A stretch of DNA of 64,000 bases from Pontederia crassipes. Lineage: Eukaryota; Streptophyta; Magnoliopsida; Commelinales; Pontederiaceae. The notes beneath the pieces are model-generated. The model ran no database searches, was not told the origin of the DNA, and worked only from the letters and a program-made list of their open reading frames with translations. The position numbers and the translations under genes were made by a program. Position 1 is the stretch's first letter. The number at the start of each line of letters is the position of its first letter. Location of the stretch: the NCBI GenBank assembly GCA_030549335.1, contig CM060196.1, positions 24,386,501 through 24,450,500 of the forward strand. The letters are read 5' to 3'. Shown here piece after piece: positions 13,451-25,600 of this stretch.

Positions 13451-14135
13451 AGGGCTGTGTTTGACAAGCTAAAATTTAGTCAGAACTTAGCCAAGTTTTA
13501 GAATTTTTTGTCAAACACTCAACGTGACGAGAACTAAAGAACTTTGAGTCACGTGACTTCTAGCAGCAAGAACTTTCAATCCTCGCTGGAAATCCTCGCT
13601 TTTTTTTTATTTTTTTTTCTTTCTTTTGCTTTTACTTTTAGCTAATAATTTATCAATATCTATTATTTATTAATATATTACTCACGTTAAACTAAATTAT
13701 AAATATTTTACTAATTGAAAATTATTCAGTTCTAATGATTAGAAAATATTTTATTAATTAGTTAAAATATTTTGTTTAGTATTATAGTATAATAAAATAT
13801 TATATATAATTTTAATAATATTTACGTAATTTTATTTACTATAATTTATTTATCATAAAATATATTTATCATAAAATATTATATATAATAAAATATTTAC
13901 GTAATTTTAAATAGATAAATACATAAAATATTTTTATTTACTATAATTTATTTATCATAAAATAATAAATTATATTTTAAATTCTTACTTTTTATTCAAA
14001 CACCACTAAAATTTATTTATCAAATTAACTTTTTACATTCTCATCATTACACTTTTCATTCAAACACCTATTAAAACTTTTTCATCTAATCGATTAGTTC
14101 TCGAGAACTTAAAGTTCTCATCCAAACACAATCGG
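13451..14135. mobile_element. AT-rich MITE-like element
   Basis: The ends read as imperfect inverted repeats: GGGCTGTGTTTGACAAG on the left (from 13452), and the right end reverse complemented is GATTGTGTTTGGATGAG (ending 14133). Internal arms share AACTTTxAGTTCT-like and GTGTTTGAAT motifs, and the core (13600-14000) is almost pure A/T. No coding capacity. A target duplication was not identified. Confidence 0.5.
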
Positions 14136-14880
14136 AGACGAAGTCTGCATATGTATAGCATCGAAGGCTTCTGTACTTCTGTTTGTATTGGAATTTGGAG
14201 CAACGTATCAGATAACAAAGATTATATTTAGCTAATTATCAGATTCTGTCATCAGAAGTGTCCGAAAATATCTGTAGTCTATACTAATTCAAGGATCTAG
14301 CAAAGGGAGGGGACAGTTCCAATGGAGTCCAAAATCATGTGGCTCGCCAAAATAAGCAAGCAAATAAATTGTCTTTAGCTTCACCATACACATGATAAAA
14401 ATATAATTTGTTCAAGAACAGCGAGCGGGGCAATTGCTAAGAATTTTAGTATAAAGTTTGCGGATCCTCCATGGACATGCAACATCAGGGTAAATAAGCT
14501 CAGATATCCTGTTAGCTTTACTAATGTTTGTTCCTCTAGTAATGTCAAGCAAACCTACAATTCTGTTTTAATCATGGTAGTTATGTGGGCTGCTATTTTT
14601 TCATCAGAACTTTGCAAGGATGTCAACAGATGTACACAGTTAATTAAACTGAATCATTCAACGTACTGCACATGTATCGTTTGAATTGCTTTCTTCTGCA
14701 AATGCACACAAATTATTGACCTGTTATAGTGTTATGGCTGGAAAACAATGTTGAATAATGAATATGTTTTCAGCTAAAGTCATAAGAAATGAAGCACGCT
14801 CCGCATCTGACAGCCAGCTCAGATATATTAGATATAGGAAACTTTTGAAGTTCAGTTTTCTAATTCTTATAACAGTTTCT
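14136..14880. other. AT-rich spacer without a gene
   Basis: No open frame of note, no RNA gene and no strong repeat seen. Confidence 0.5.
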
Positions 14881-15535
14881 TAGCGTTTGTTTGGTAATTT
14901 AATTATGAAGGATGAGTTAATGTGGTGGAGTAAGGGTCAATAAAATTAGATGCAGTGAGGTTTTATAAAAAATTTGTTTGGATATGAATTAATGGGATGA
15001 GTCGAGTTAATTTAATCCATTCTTTATTTGGATATGAAATATAATATGTGTTGGAAAATGTTAAATTTGGTAAATATTTTTATTATTCTTAAAAAAATTT
15101 ATTTGTTATTTTATTGAGAAGAAATAAAGGTAGAACATGAGTAATTATTTTTGATCCGTTCAAAATCACAAATTCGATGGATTTAATTTTAAAATAGGAG
15201 TGATGGAACCCGTATTAAATTTGGTAAATGTCATTTATCTTTACAAAAAAAAGTGTTTTTATTTGTTCGAGAAGAATTCTTTTATCTTTACAAAAAAAAT
15301 TGTTTTTTATTTGTTTGAGAAGAATAAAGGTAGAATGAAAAAAAATTTAATCCCCTTCAAAATTACCAATTTGAAGTTTAATTTTAATTCAAGTGACGGG
15401 CTTAGAAACACAAATCTATTTTTAACTAAATTAATAAAAATTGTATCTAAACAATGTATAAAATTTTTAAACCGACCCATCCTAATTAAACCTAATCCAT
15501 TTATTCTAAATCCTCAATGGTAACGCACTCTTAGG
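14881..15535 (+). mobile_element. MITE family A, copy 1
   Basis: It begins near CTTAGCGTTTGTTTGGTAAT and ends near CTCAATGGTAACGCACTC. Internal blocks such as GGATATGAATTAATGGGATGAG, AGAAGAATAAAGGTAGAATG, AAATTACCAATTTGAAG and TTAATAAAAATTGTATC recur at 55725-56120. A central segment (AATTTGGTAAATGTC to GAGAAGAATAAAGG) is internally duplicated. The 107-codon frame inside is not a gene. Confidence 0.6.
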
Positions 15536-15925
15536 TTTTGTTCAATTTGTCATTAATGATGAAAGAATGAATTAGGATGGTAGTGTAAAGATTAATGAGG
15601 TTGAAGATGATGAATCATGATAAAAAAAATATTATTTTATTATAAATTTATGAGATGGATTGACTTAATTCAATTCATTCTTTGTTTTGATACTAATTAT
15701 AATGCATGTAAAAGAAGCTTAGGTAAATATCTTTAAGATTTCTCTAGGCGGATTTAAATTTATTTTTAATTCAATTCAGAAGAAATAAATGGCAGAAGGA
15801 GTGGTGGAGTTAAAAATCAAAATTACCATCCTAGCATTATTTAATTTATAAAAAATCGCATTCGAACATGATGTTGAGTTTTTAATTTTCTCAACTTCTA
15901 ACTAAAACAGCTCATCTCTTTTAAA
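15536..15925 (+). mobile_element. MITE family A, diverged copy 2
   Basis: It carries the same succession of blocks as copy 1: GGATGGTAGTGTAAAG, ATGAGATGGATTGACTTAATTC, then an AGAAGAAATAAATGGCAGAAGG-like block and a CAAAATTACCATCCTAG end. It is directly adjacent to copy 1. Boundaries are approximate. Confidence 0.45.
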
Positions 15926-16816
15926 CCCTCCATCCGAAGGAAATACTTGAGTGGATTCAGAAAGTTTTGTTTTCAGCCTTGAACCAGAACTGTGGGGCCT
16001 ATATATATAGCAGTTTTGTCCTTAGATAAATAATTAATGTTAATCTGCGGTGTCACTAACGCAGTACTAGAAACACTTCAAGCCATTATTTAGTAAACAA
16101 ATTTAATTCAGTGCAGCAACCATAATAGGCATCCTGAAAGCTTTTGACTGAGGCCCAACTATATATCAAAAAATAATGTAAGAATAGCATGCATGTATGA
16201 TCCAGATGCATTTGTCTGAACAGGAAGGATCGTTCAGAATAATATGGAGGTAAAACTCTGTACGAGTCATGCAAGTTTGACAATTAACTCAGCAATTGAG
16301 TTTTGTGAACAACAACACGCGCTTCTAATTTGTGTAATTATTTATCTACATTGTGGGGGAAATATTATTACAACATTCACACAGTACCTTCTGATACCGA
16401 AGACAAAGGATGACTTTATGCTTGTTTTTACCTTGAAAAGTGGTGCAAAGAGCATAAGTAATAAAAGAGCATAAGTATGATTTCCCGTGAGAATATTGTG
16501 TGTGCGCGTGTGTGATTCACAGTCACAATACCAGGAGACAAAACTATGAAGGATTCTATCAAATTCAATACAACTCAAATAAGCATCTTAATTCTCCAAG
16601 GACGTAAAGAACTAATTCTTTTTCGCAATAGTGGAATCAAAAGGCTGAAAATTAATACAAATAAGAAACGTCCAGCTGCAAGCTGCATCAATCATTTAGC
16701 TCTATGAGCTAAAACAAAAAGCTAAACAAACAAAGAATCAATATCACACTCTATAAGATATATATAGTGCTTGTGCAAAATTGCGTGAGACCCCAATGCC
16801 AATTGTTACAAAGTAA
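15926..16816. other. 3' flank of the TPR gene and spacer
   Basis: This AT-rich sequence is downstream of the minus-strand TPR gene. The part nearest the gene (16580-16816) probably holds its 3' untranslated region. No other gene is seen. Confidence 0.5.
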
Positions 16817-18038
16817 CTAATCTGCATACTTACCTCCTCCTCCTTCTTCCAGAGGGAAGCAAGTTTCCAGTGCACCACTCTTCCACAGGAAGTAGGAGTA
16901 GCTGCTCCTGTAGTAGGTGTTATCAGAACCTGCTTCTATCGCCTCCAGGAACATCTCCTCCGCCCCCTCAATGTCGCCGCGCGCATGCCACAGGAACAAT
17001 GCGTACCTGTTCATTGCCTCCGCGTCCACAGGCTTCGCCATGACTGCCCACCTGAAGATATCGTGCGCTCTGCATGCAAACCAGCTATCGCATTAAATGC
17101 CTGTGCAAAATTCCCATGTGATCTGCCAATGCGTATGCATAAAGAAATTTTCTTCATTACCTATCGAGATCCTCCCCGTACTGGTACAAGAGCTGGGCGT
17201 AATTGGAAAGGATCAGAGAACTCATGTTCCCGGATATGATCATCTTCTCATAAGCCGTCCGTCTGCGCATGTAGTCTGAGCGGCCTCCGTCGACGTCGAC
17301 ACTGGCTATCGACCTCTCAGTTCCGTCGAGGACTCCGATGTCAAACCAGGATCTGGGCGAAGCGTACGTCGAGCATTCGGTTCTCGACTCCAGGACGCTC
17401 ACGATCAAGTTCGGGATCTCCCTCTTCGTGGAAGTGGCGAGGAACTTGGCGACGAGGACGAGGACCCCGACGACAAGGTTGGGCGACGCGAAGAACACCT
17501 TGTGGAAGAGCCAGAACACGGACTGACTCGTCTCCGACAGGGCGTCGAGGCCGGGCTCCTCGGTGCGGCCGCCGACGTCGGCCGCGACGTAGGGCCGTTG
17601 GAGGTCCTCCATGACGGATGCTAGCGACCGTATCGCGTTCCCAACGCATCCGACGTCCGCAGAAGGAGGGTTGCGGGAGGAGATGAGCCGCCGCTTCTTC
17701 CGCAGCTGGAGGAGACGAATGGAGAAGGGCACCCCGACGTCGGATCGGATCGCCCGGACGTCCAGCGACGGGGGCAGGTCGTCGGAGTCGGGGTGCTCGG
17801 GTGAAACTGGAGGGCAGATAAGCCATGGCGGTTTAGGGTTTCCGATGTCGCCGCGCGCGGCAGGAGGCTTCCGGTCGCCGGAGGCGGAGATGTGGAAGCG
17901 GGAGGCGCGGCGCCTTGAGATGGTTGCAGGTGTAGGGACCGGGTGGCGCTGGGTGATAGAGACGGGAGCGGAGGGATGAGGAATAGGAGGAGGACGAGGA
18001 CGAGGAGAAGTGAGGGAGGAGAAGAGGTCGGATCTCAT
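16817..18038 (-). CDS. TPR-like superfamily protein, two exons
   Basis: Exon 1 is 18038-17161 and exon 2 is 17069-16817, joined in phase (GAT AG|A GCG) with GT-AG borders; total 376 aa. The N-terminal half is Arg, Pro and Ser rich and may be an organelle-targeting or disordered region. A conserved block CVGNAIRSLASVMEDLQRPYVAADV (131-155) precedes a hydrophobic stretch, FWLFHKVFFASPNLVVGVLVLVAKFLA (175-201). The C-terminal third carries TPR-type helices: LILSNYAQLLYQYGEDLDRAHDIFRWAV and AMNRYALFLWHARGDIEGAEEMFLEAI, with Tyr/Leu/Ala spacing of TPR repeats. This matches a plant family of TPR-like proteins of unknown biochemical role. The start is the only ATG that leaves the conserved blocks in frame with a full N terminus. 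Confidence 0.85.
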
Positions 18039-18129
18039 CGCTGTGCCAAGCGCAAGAGAGCCAAAGGCAAGGTGCAGGACGAGGGTTTAGAGGAGTTTGT
18101 GAGAAAAGGAGGGCGATAAATAAGGATCC

Positions 18130-18237
<108 letters not shown>

Positions 18238-18239
18238 TT

Positions 18240-20940
18240 GATGGATTTTAATGAGAACGTAGCTTCGTAAGAGCATACTGTTGGATAAAAAAAACTTTAA
18301 TGAACAAGTCAGATTATTTTTGTAGTCTTAAATTTTAACCTTCCTAATGATGTCTTCGAAATTTAAAGTATTAGCCCTAACTCTGATTTTATCAATTGAA
18401 TATTCAACAAAAATATATATTTGCTAAGTCTCAAAATAGTAGGAAACAAGTTTTTTTTTTTTTGAGACACCATTGACCATTTGACACATGACTTATTTTC
18501 TTCACATTTGTCATTCAAATGATTCCAAAATCCATTAATTAGCTTAGTCTTTTAATAATTATAACCCTAGCACCCTCACTTCTTTAGTATAATAGAAACA
18601 TTAGAAAATCAACAACATAACCTAAGAATTCATGATTGTTGTGAAATACTTATTAATATTTTTACCTTTACCAGATTGAAAATTTTTATTTTTGCAAATA
18701 TTTGTATTGTATAGAATAAAGGTAAAAATGATAGTTTCATAAACATTATAAACAATTAAGACAACCAAGTTTTCAATGAAACATGGCTGAAGCAAGAAGA
18801 TAAGTTTTATAATATAACTAGGTAACTAACTCGCGCTTCGTGCAATTTAAATATATTTTTAAATATAAAAAATTAATTATATAAATAATATATCATTTCA
18901 TATTTTATTAAGATGTATAATATATAAGTACAATGTATCTATAAATATCTTACAATTTGGATTAAGATAAATGTTAGTTAAGTTTATATTTTAAAATATT
19001 TATGATGGCTATACAAATATTATTCTTTCATAACATTAGATTAAGTATTACTTCTATTGAAAGTCTTAAGTATTATTTTAATATTATGTTTACCATTATT
19101 ACAAAAAATATAATGAAATATAAAGAGTCAATATGTGATTTGTGAAAATGTAATTATGGTGTTAAAATTTTAATACACATAAAAATGCATCTAGATATTA
19201 CTATATTTTAGGATTAAACACTATAATTTATGAAAATTTAATCAAGATGTTAAATTTAATGCACATTAATTAAGGATGCATTTATATATGTCTTATTATA
19301 AAGAAAAGAAATATTGGAATAAAAATAATCAATATGTAAGTTGTAATGTTATAATTTTAATGCACACATTAATAAATAGAATATCAAGTGTTGATGTAAA
19401 TAATTAAATGATGCAAATAATCAATATGATATTGAATAATTACAATATCAAGTGTCAATACAGAGAACTAAATACAATAATTAATATGATATTGGAATAA
19501 TAATTATAGAAATTATAAATATAAGAAATAAGAAAGAATAGTAAAAAAGAGTCATTGATGCATGAAATTAGATATATAATTAGTCAATATGTTAATAAAT
19601 AAAAATGAGAAAATATTATGTTAATATAATAATGAAAAAACATGAATTGAAAAATAAACACATAAAAAATAAGAAGAATGGTGAAATGGGAAGAATCCTT
19701 TATGCTTAAAATTTAGTATATACAATAAACTTAAATTATATTATTATGAAAATATAATATAATTTAAAAGTATTAACATGTAATTTATGGAAAAATCAAT
19801 AATGCTATTAAAAATTAATTAAAAATGCATTTAGTTATGATTTTTTTATTATGAGTAAACATATGATGGAATATAAAGAGTCATCCTACAATATATATAA
19901 TTAACAAATAGAGATGCATTTATATATTATTATTTTTTAGGATTAAAAATATAATAAATATATTGAGCCAACTTATATTTTATGAAAATTTAATCATGAT
20001 GTAAAGTCAATATGTAATTTGTAATGTTAAAATACACAAATTAATAATGGGAATATCAAGTGTTGATATAAAATATTAAATGGTGGGAATTAATTAATAT
20101 GATAGCAAGTGACAATATAAATAATTAAATGTTGATATACAGATATAATTATGGAAATTATAAACTTTAAAACATATAGAAATACATAAAACTCCCAACA
20201 TAAGAAATAATACGCAAGGAAAGGTAACCGAATGGTTGAAATGACTCGATTCAATTTAAAGATTTGATCTGAAAGAATTCTAAACCTGCGGTGGAGTTAT
20301 AGAACTTCTTTTTACAACCACTTCATAAATGCTATCTTGCAGTAAGAACAACATAAAACCACTATTGCAATTATTCTATTCTTACTAATATTACATCCCA
20401 CCTAATGTGATATCGATCAGGTTTGATTCAACAAAGAACCGTACGAGTTTTGCTAACTTTATCAGTGATTATCAAAAGATATAATTAAGGTGACCAAATT
20501 ACTGAAGGGAAAAATGAGGTGGCCAAAACAGCAAATACGAGAATATCACGTTAATTTAAATTTAAGTTACTCCGTAATTATTAATTTGTACTATTATTTA
20601 AGAATGCGATTATGGACATCGCAAAGGGGGAAAAGGATGAAAGACTCCAAATTATATTGTTCTTTTATAAATAATACGCACTTTCTTTTGCTTTGTTGAC
20701 CGTGGATAGTTTAAGCATGAATTCATATAATATTTGCTTATTTACAGTATTCCCTTAATGCGATATCCACCAATAAGCACATTTAGCTTCGAGTGCCCAA
20801 AGAAAATATCATTTTGTCAGTATTACTACATTGCATGCATGTAATATAATGTTTCTGAAGTGATCATGTCACAAAGAATAATATCCATCATTTCTTCTAT
20901 TTCGTGAAATAAAAAAATTGCAGATAGAGAAGGCTCTTAT
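18240..20940. repeat. AT-rich region of degenerate reiterated segments
   Basis: Between about 18830 and 20200 the same phrases recur in diverged form: AAAGAGTCAATATGT, TTTATGAAAATTTAATCATGATGT, ATTAATxAGGATGCATTTATATAT, AATATCAAGTGTTGATATAAA. The block opens with GCGCTTCGTGCAATTT at 18834-18849, a start common in plant repeat families. It has no coding capacity. From 20290 to 20940 nothing particular is seen. Whether this is one element or nested fragments is unclear. Confidence 0.5.
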
Positions 20941-21177
20941 CAGGACGGAGAGAGGGAAAAAGTCTAGGGGGGCCCAGAATATGTAATGTATAAAGAAAAT
21001 TTTTTTCTCAATACCTCATAACAAATGCACAATTCCACTTCCATCATTTGATATTTTTAAGAGGGCCAACGTATATATAATATAACCGTACAATATTAAA
21101 ACATACATATAGTAATCTAATCTCAAAATATTAGAGGGGGGCAAGGGCCCTCCCCCACAACGTAGTTCCGGGCCCTG
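20941..21177. mobile_element. hAT-like MITE family B, copy 1
   Basis: The left end is CAGGACGGAGAGAGGG and the right end reverse complemented is CAGGGCCCGGAACTACG. Just inside are AAAGTCTAGGGGGGCCCAGAAT and GAGGGGGGCAAGGGCCCTCCCCCACAACG-type blocks, which recur at 37931-38211. CAGGG-type termini suggest hAT. No matching 8-bp duplication was found. Confidence 0.6.
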
Positions 21178-21429
21178 GTTACCACCACCAAATATCATAA
21201 ATAAATAAATGTGCTTATAATCGTTAATACCTGCGCTGTTTTTTTCGGTGCCACTTTTAAATATTGACTGCTAACTATCGAAAAAAATGATAAATAAATC
21301 CTTATCGATAAAATACAACAAATAAATTCCTTAATCTAGCATTCCACTCAATTGAGAAAGAGAGAGACCATCTGCATATTGTAGATCGTTTTCTTCACCG
21401 TCGGTTAGGAGAGGGTAAAGGCACAGAGG

Positions 21430-22455
21430 CCATCCACTATTTCGGGATTTTTATGCTGGCGAGCTATCACAGCTCCCTATGGCACCTCCAAATTTATCAT
21501 TGTTCAGAATTGCCCATGTATCACTTTGTAAAGTGAAGTCGGCTGCCTTCGGAGAGACGAGCTCATGTCGTCTTCTTGTTGGGCACAGCGGCAAGTTCTT
21601 GTGGCAGGCAGATCTCATGCTCTCCATTGAGGTCATCAACTGTCGGATCAATCGACCTCTCTCTGCGCGAGCAGGAATCTATCCAACGTATGTACCCTTT
21701 TCTACTTTTGGGGGCACTGGCTGAGATTTTTTACACTTTCGATATATCCTTCAGTTGAAAGATCTCCGAATTTTGTTGCCGGTTTTCCATCCCCTGCAAG
21801 TAACATGCTCCGGCGGTGGGACGTCTTGCTCTTGCTGCTCATGCACTTCCTTGCCTCCCGATCCAATCGTCGGGCGCCACGTGCCCGTTGGATCTGGGTG
21901 CCGCATGCCTCATGATGCCGTCTGCGTGCTACGCCAACGCCACCCGCTCCACTGCCATCACCCACCATGCCAACCTCATTGGCACCGCTTTCCTCCCCCC
22001 GCGACGGCTGTCGCAAGCTCCACTGCCTTCTCCAACCTCTTCAGCAGTCGTGGCCTCGTCACTCCCGGTCTTCTCTCCAAGCACACCTGCGACCTCTCGT
22101 CGTCCAACCTCTCTGCCAATGGCCGCCCTGCGACGGCCGTCGCTTGCTCCACGGCCTTCTCCAACCTCTTCAGTAGTCATGGCCTCGTCACTCCAGGTCT
22201 TCTCTCCAAGCACACCTGAGACCTCTCGTCGTCCAACCTCTCTGCCAATGGCCGCCCTGCGACGGCCGTCGCTTGCTCCACGGCCTTCTCCAACCTCTTC
22301 AGTAGTCATGGCCTCGTCACTCCAGGTCTTCTCTCCAAGCACACCTGAGACCTCTCGTCGTCCAACCTCGCTGCCAATGGCCGCCCTTGTGAGTACCAAC
22401 TGTCGCCGACATTCGCTGCAACGCGGACCTCTTCAATGCTTCTTACCTCTGTGCC
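21430..22455 (+). other. Unidentified GC-rich sequence with 129-bp tandem repeat, left half of a split locus
   Basis: A moderately GC-rich block on the left of the copia insertion. It contains a 129-bp unit (43 codons) repeated three times at 22001, 22130 and 22259; all frames stay open or nearly so because the unit is a multiple of three (216-codon frame 21816-22463, 157-codon frame on the minus strand 21929-22399). I do not recognise the protein in any frame. Codon choice cannot tell which frame, if any, was real. Its continuation seems to be at 27243-27450. Confidence 0.4.
22001..22387. repeat. Tandem repeat, 3 x 129 bp
   Basis: Units start GCGACGGC at 22001, 22130 and 22259. Copies 2 and 3 are almost identical; copy 1 differs at several sites. 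The final copy runs into TGTGAGTACC at 22388, where the similarity stops. Confidence 0.95.
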
Positions 22456-22460
22456 TCCCC

Positions 22461-22668
22461 TGATAGAAAATAACCTTTTGGAACAAAGTTCAATTTTCAT
22501 TGATCATCTCAAACTATTGTTATAAAAAATTTAAATCAGGAAACAATTTGTTTCTATCCTAATCAATTAAACCAGGTGATAGAGATAAAAGTTTATCTCC
22601 TAATGAGAAAACTAAACTTATCAACAAACTAGATAACTTGTGTTGATGTCAGGATTAATTTTCCAACA
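22461..22668 (-). repeat. Copia 3' LTR (208 bp, internally deleted)
   Basis: It aligns with the 270-bp partner but lacks about 62 bp in two blocks (the segment after GAACAGAGTTGAA and the GGTTCTAACAGACTTG block). Remaining parts are nearly identical. Confidence 0.93.
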
Positions 22669-22699
22669 TACTCCCCCTTAATCCTGATGCTTCACATCA

Positions 22700-25600
22700 C
22701 GCATTTCCAGCAACTATCACATGGTTGCCAGCTTCATTACGGGTGAGGCTTTTGTAAGTGCATCAGCTCGCTGCTTCTCTGTGTGCACAAACTCGACAAT
22801 GATCTCTCCTTTTTCAACACATTTCTGGATGAAATGAAACTTCGTATCAATGTGTTTACTGTGACCATAGAAATGGATTCTTTATTAGTGCAATGGCAGA
22901 TTTGTTATCAATAAATAACTTCACTGATTCTTTTCTTGTTTTGTTAATTCTCCCAACAAGCTCCTATTCCTTGGCTGCCATGAATTTAGCTTCAAATGAT
23001 GATAAGGCCACTGTCTTCTATTTTTTAGAGGTCCACGAAATAAGATTTTTGTTGATGTAGAATACCATACCTCTAGCGCTCCAATCATCCAGATCACCAG
23101 CTAAATCACTATCATTATAGCCCGTGATTAACTCCTCTTTTACGCCTTTCTCATATACAATTCCATAGTGTATAGTACCCTGCAAGTACCTTAGCATTTG
23201 TTTCATGGCCACTCCAACTGCATAAGAGAGATCAGGTCTAGTGTGTAAAAGACACCTTAAGCTTCCAATGACACGACGATACTCGATTTCATCGGTTCTC
23301 CTCCTGGATCCTTGTGAAGTTTCGCCTTTGGTTCCATCAAAAATTTGGTTCCATTGCACTTAGCCATACCAAATTTGGTCAAGACCCTCTTAGCATATGC
23401 TGATTGCTTAAGTGTCACCTGGTTTGCTTCTTGAGTCACCTCAATCCCAAGATAGAATGTGAGTAGTCCAAGATCACTCATCTCAAACTCACTTATCATT
23501 TGTTGCTTGAACTTTCCAATCTCTTTCGGATTTTCTCTTGTTACCACAAGGTCATCAACATAAACACCAACAATTGTATCTTCAGAGCTTTCTCCCTTTG
23601 TATACACAGCATGCTCTTGTTCACACCTGCTAAAACCAAGTTGTTTTAGGCTTCTATCAAGACGAATATTCCATGCTCGTGGTGCTTACAATTCCTTGCT
23701 CAACTTGTACACAAATGCTCCTGGTTCTTTATTTCAAAACCCTCTGGCTGTGTCACATACACCTCCTCCTCCAGTTCCTCATTTAAGAATGCAGACTTTA
23801 CGTCCAAATGATGAACTTGCCAGCCCCGGTTGGTAGCGATAGCAAGGATGACATGCACTGTATCAAGTCTGTCTACCGGTGCAAACACCTCATCGAAGTC
23901 GATACCTAGACATTGAACATATCCCTTAGCTACTAGTCTGATCTTGTGCTTGACTATGTTCCCATATGAATCCTTCTTCAATTTGTACAGCCATTTCAGC
24001 CATATGGGATTCTACCCTATTAGGAGCTTAGTAAGAGTCTAGATTGCATTCTTCTCGATGGAGTCAATTTCTTTCTTTATTGCTTACTCCCATATGGCCT
24101 GGCCTGTAGCCTCTCGATAACTTGATGGTTCCTCCTTTTCAACAAATAGTGCCTCATATTCAAAATCTTCTTTAAATGCTTCAATTCTGCTCGTGTTTTT
24201 CATGATACTATCCATATCTCTGTAGCGGACATGATGGTTGGAGTCATTGCTTGATCCTGATAGTGATGAGGTATCTAAAGTTGGGGTGATTGTCTCTGCT
24301 CTCATTGTCTCTTTTCCCTTCGATACTACTAGAGAGGTGTCATTTGTAGGAGAAGTTTGACTCACCTGCCCGGTGCTATTGTTGTCGCTTGGACTGTAGC
24401 GCGTGCACGTGCCCTCGTCATTACTCCTGGTGGTGGTTCATAAGCTGCTACTGCTCCATGTGCATGTGTGCTAGTAGTTGGCACTTGTGAAGTTGCATCT
24501 CGCTCAGTTGTAGACTCAATTAAATCAGGCACAACATCCGCCTAAAATTGAACATATGAGGAGTGTGTTGCGCCTAGTCAAGTGTTGCCTGACAATGGCT
24601 CAGAGAGAGGACTCTGCTCCGGGCCCACTCTTCATCTTCTTCAAATTTCGCATCTCTGCTTACATGGAGCTGACCATCTAGAGGATCATAAAATCGGTGG
24701 GCTTTGCAGCCTTCCTCAATGCCGAGATGCACCATAATTTGTCTTTGATCATTGAGTTTCTTCAAATGTGGTGTTATCGCCTTCATGTGAGCAATGCATC
24801 CGAACACTCGCAAGTGGCCGTGATGTGGCTTCTTCCCAAACCATACTTCAAATGGTGTGCGCTCTTCTAGCGCTTTTGTTGGCAATCAATTCAAGATGTA
24901 TATAGCATGCCTGACTGCTCCCCAGAACCTCTCAGGGAGATGCATAGTCTTTAAGAGTGACCTCTCCATGGCCATTATCGTGCGGTTTTTCCATCCTACT
25001 ACGTCATTTTATTGCGGTGTATATGGTGCAGTCAAGTGCCTCTCGATGCCAGCATCTTTGCATAGTTTAGTGAATGCGCTTGAGAGGAACTCACCACCCC
25101 GGTTAGTCCTCAAAGTCTTCACGCGACGTCCACCGAAGTTCTCCATCTTCAGTTTCAATTTTCAAAATGCCTCGCATGCTTGAGATTTCATCTTGATGAC
25201 ATGGACCCACATCCATCGAGTGTAATCATCAACAACCAACATAAAGTAACTATTACCAGCAATAGTCATTGGGGAGATAGGCACGCATAGATCAGCATGC
25301 ATGAGTACCTCTGTTGCTCAGTAGTTAGACGATGCTGAAAGTGAATTCTTAGCCTGCTTTGCTACCATGCATCCTTGGCACAGCTTGTTCGGACACTTGA
25401 TGAGGGGAATACCAACAACCATATTCTTCTCTCTCAGCAGTCTCAGGGATTGAAAATTGGCATGCCCCAACTGAGCATGCCAAAGCCATGCTTCATCTAA
25501 GATATGTGCAAGTAGACACGCAGGCTCACTTGTTGCCATCAAAGCCTTGTATAACCTATTTGGAGACCTCTTGATTTTCATTAGAAGCTTGTCATTTGAG

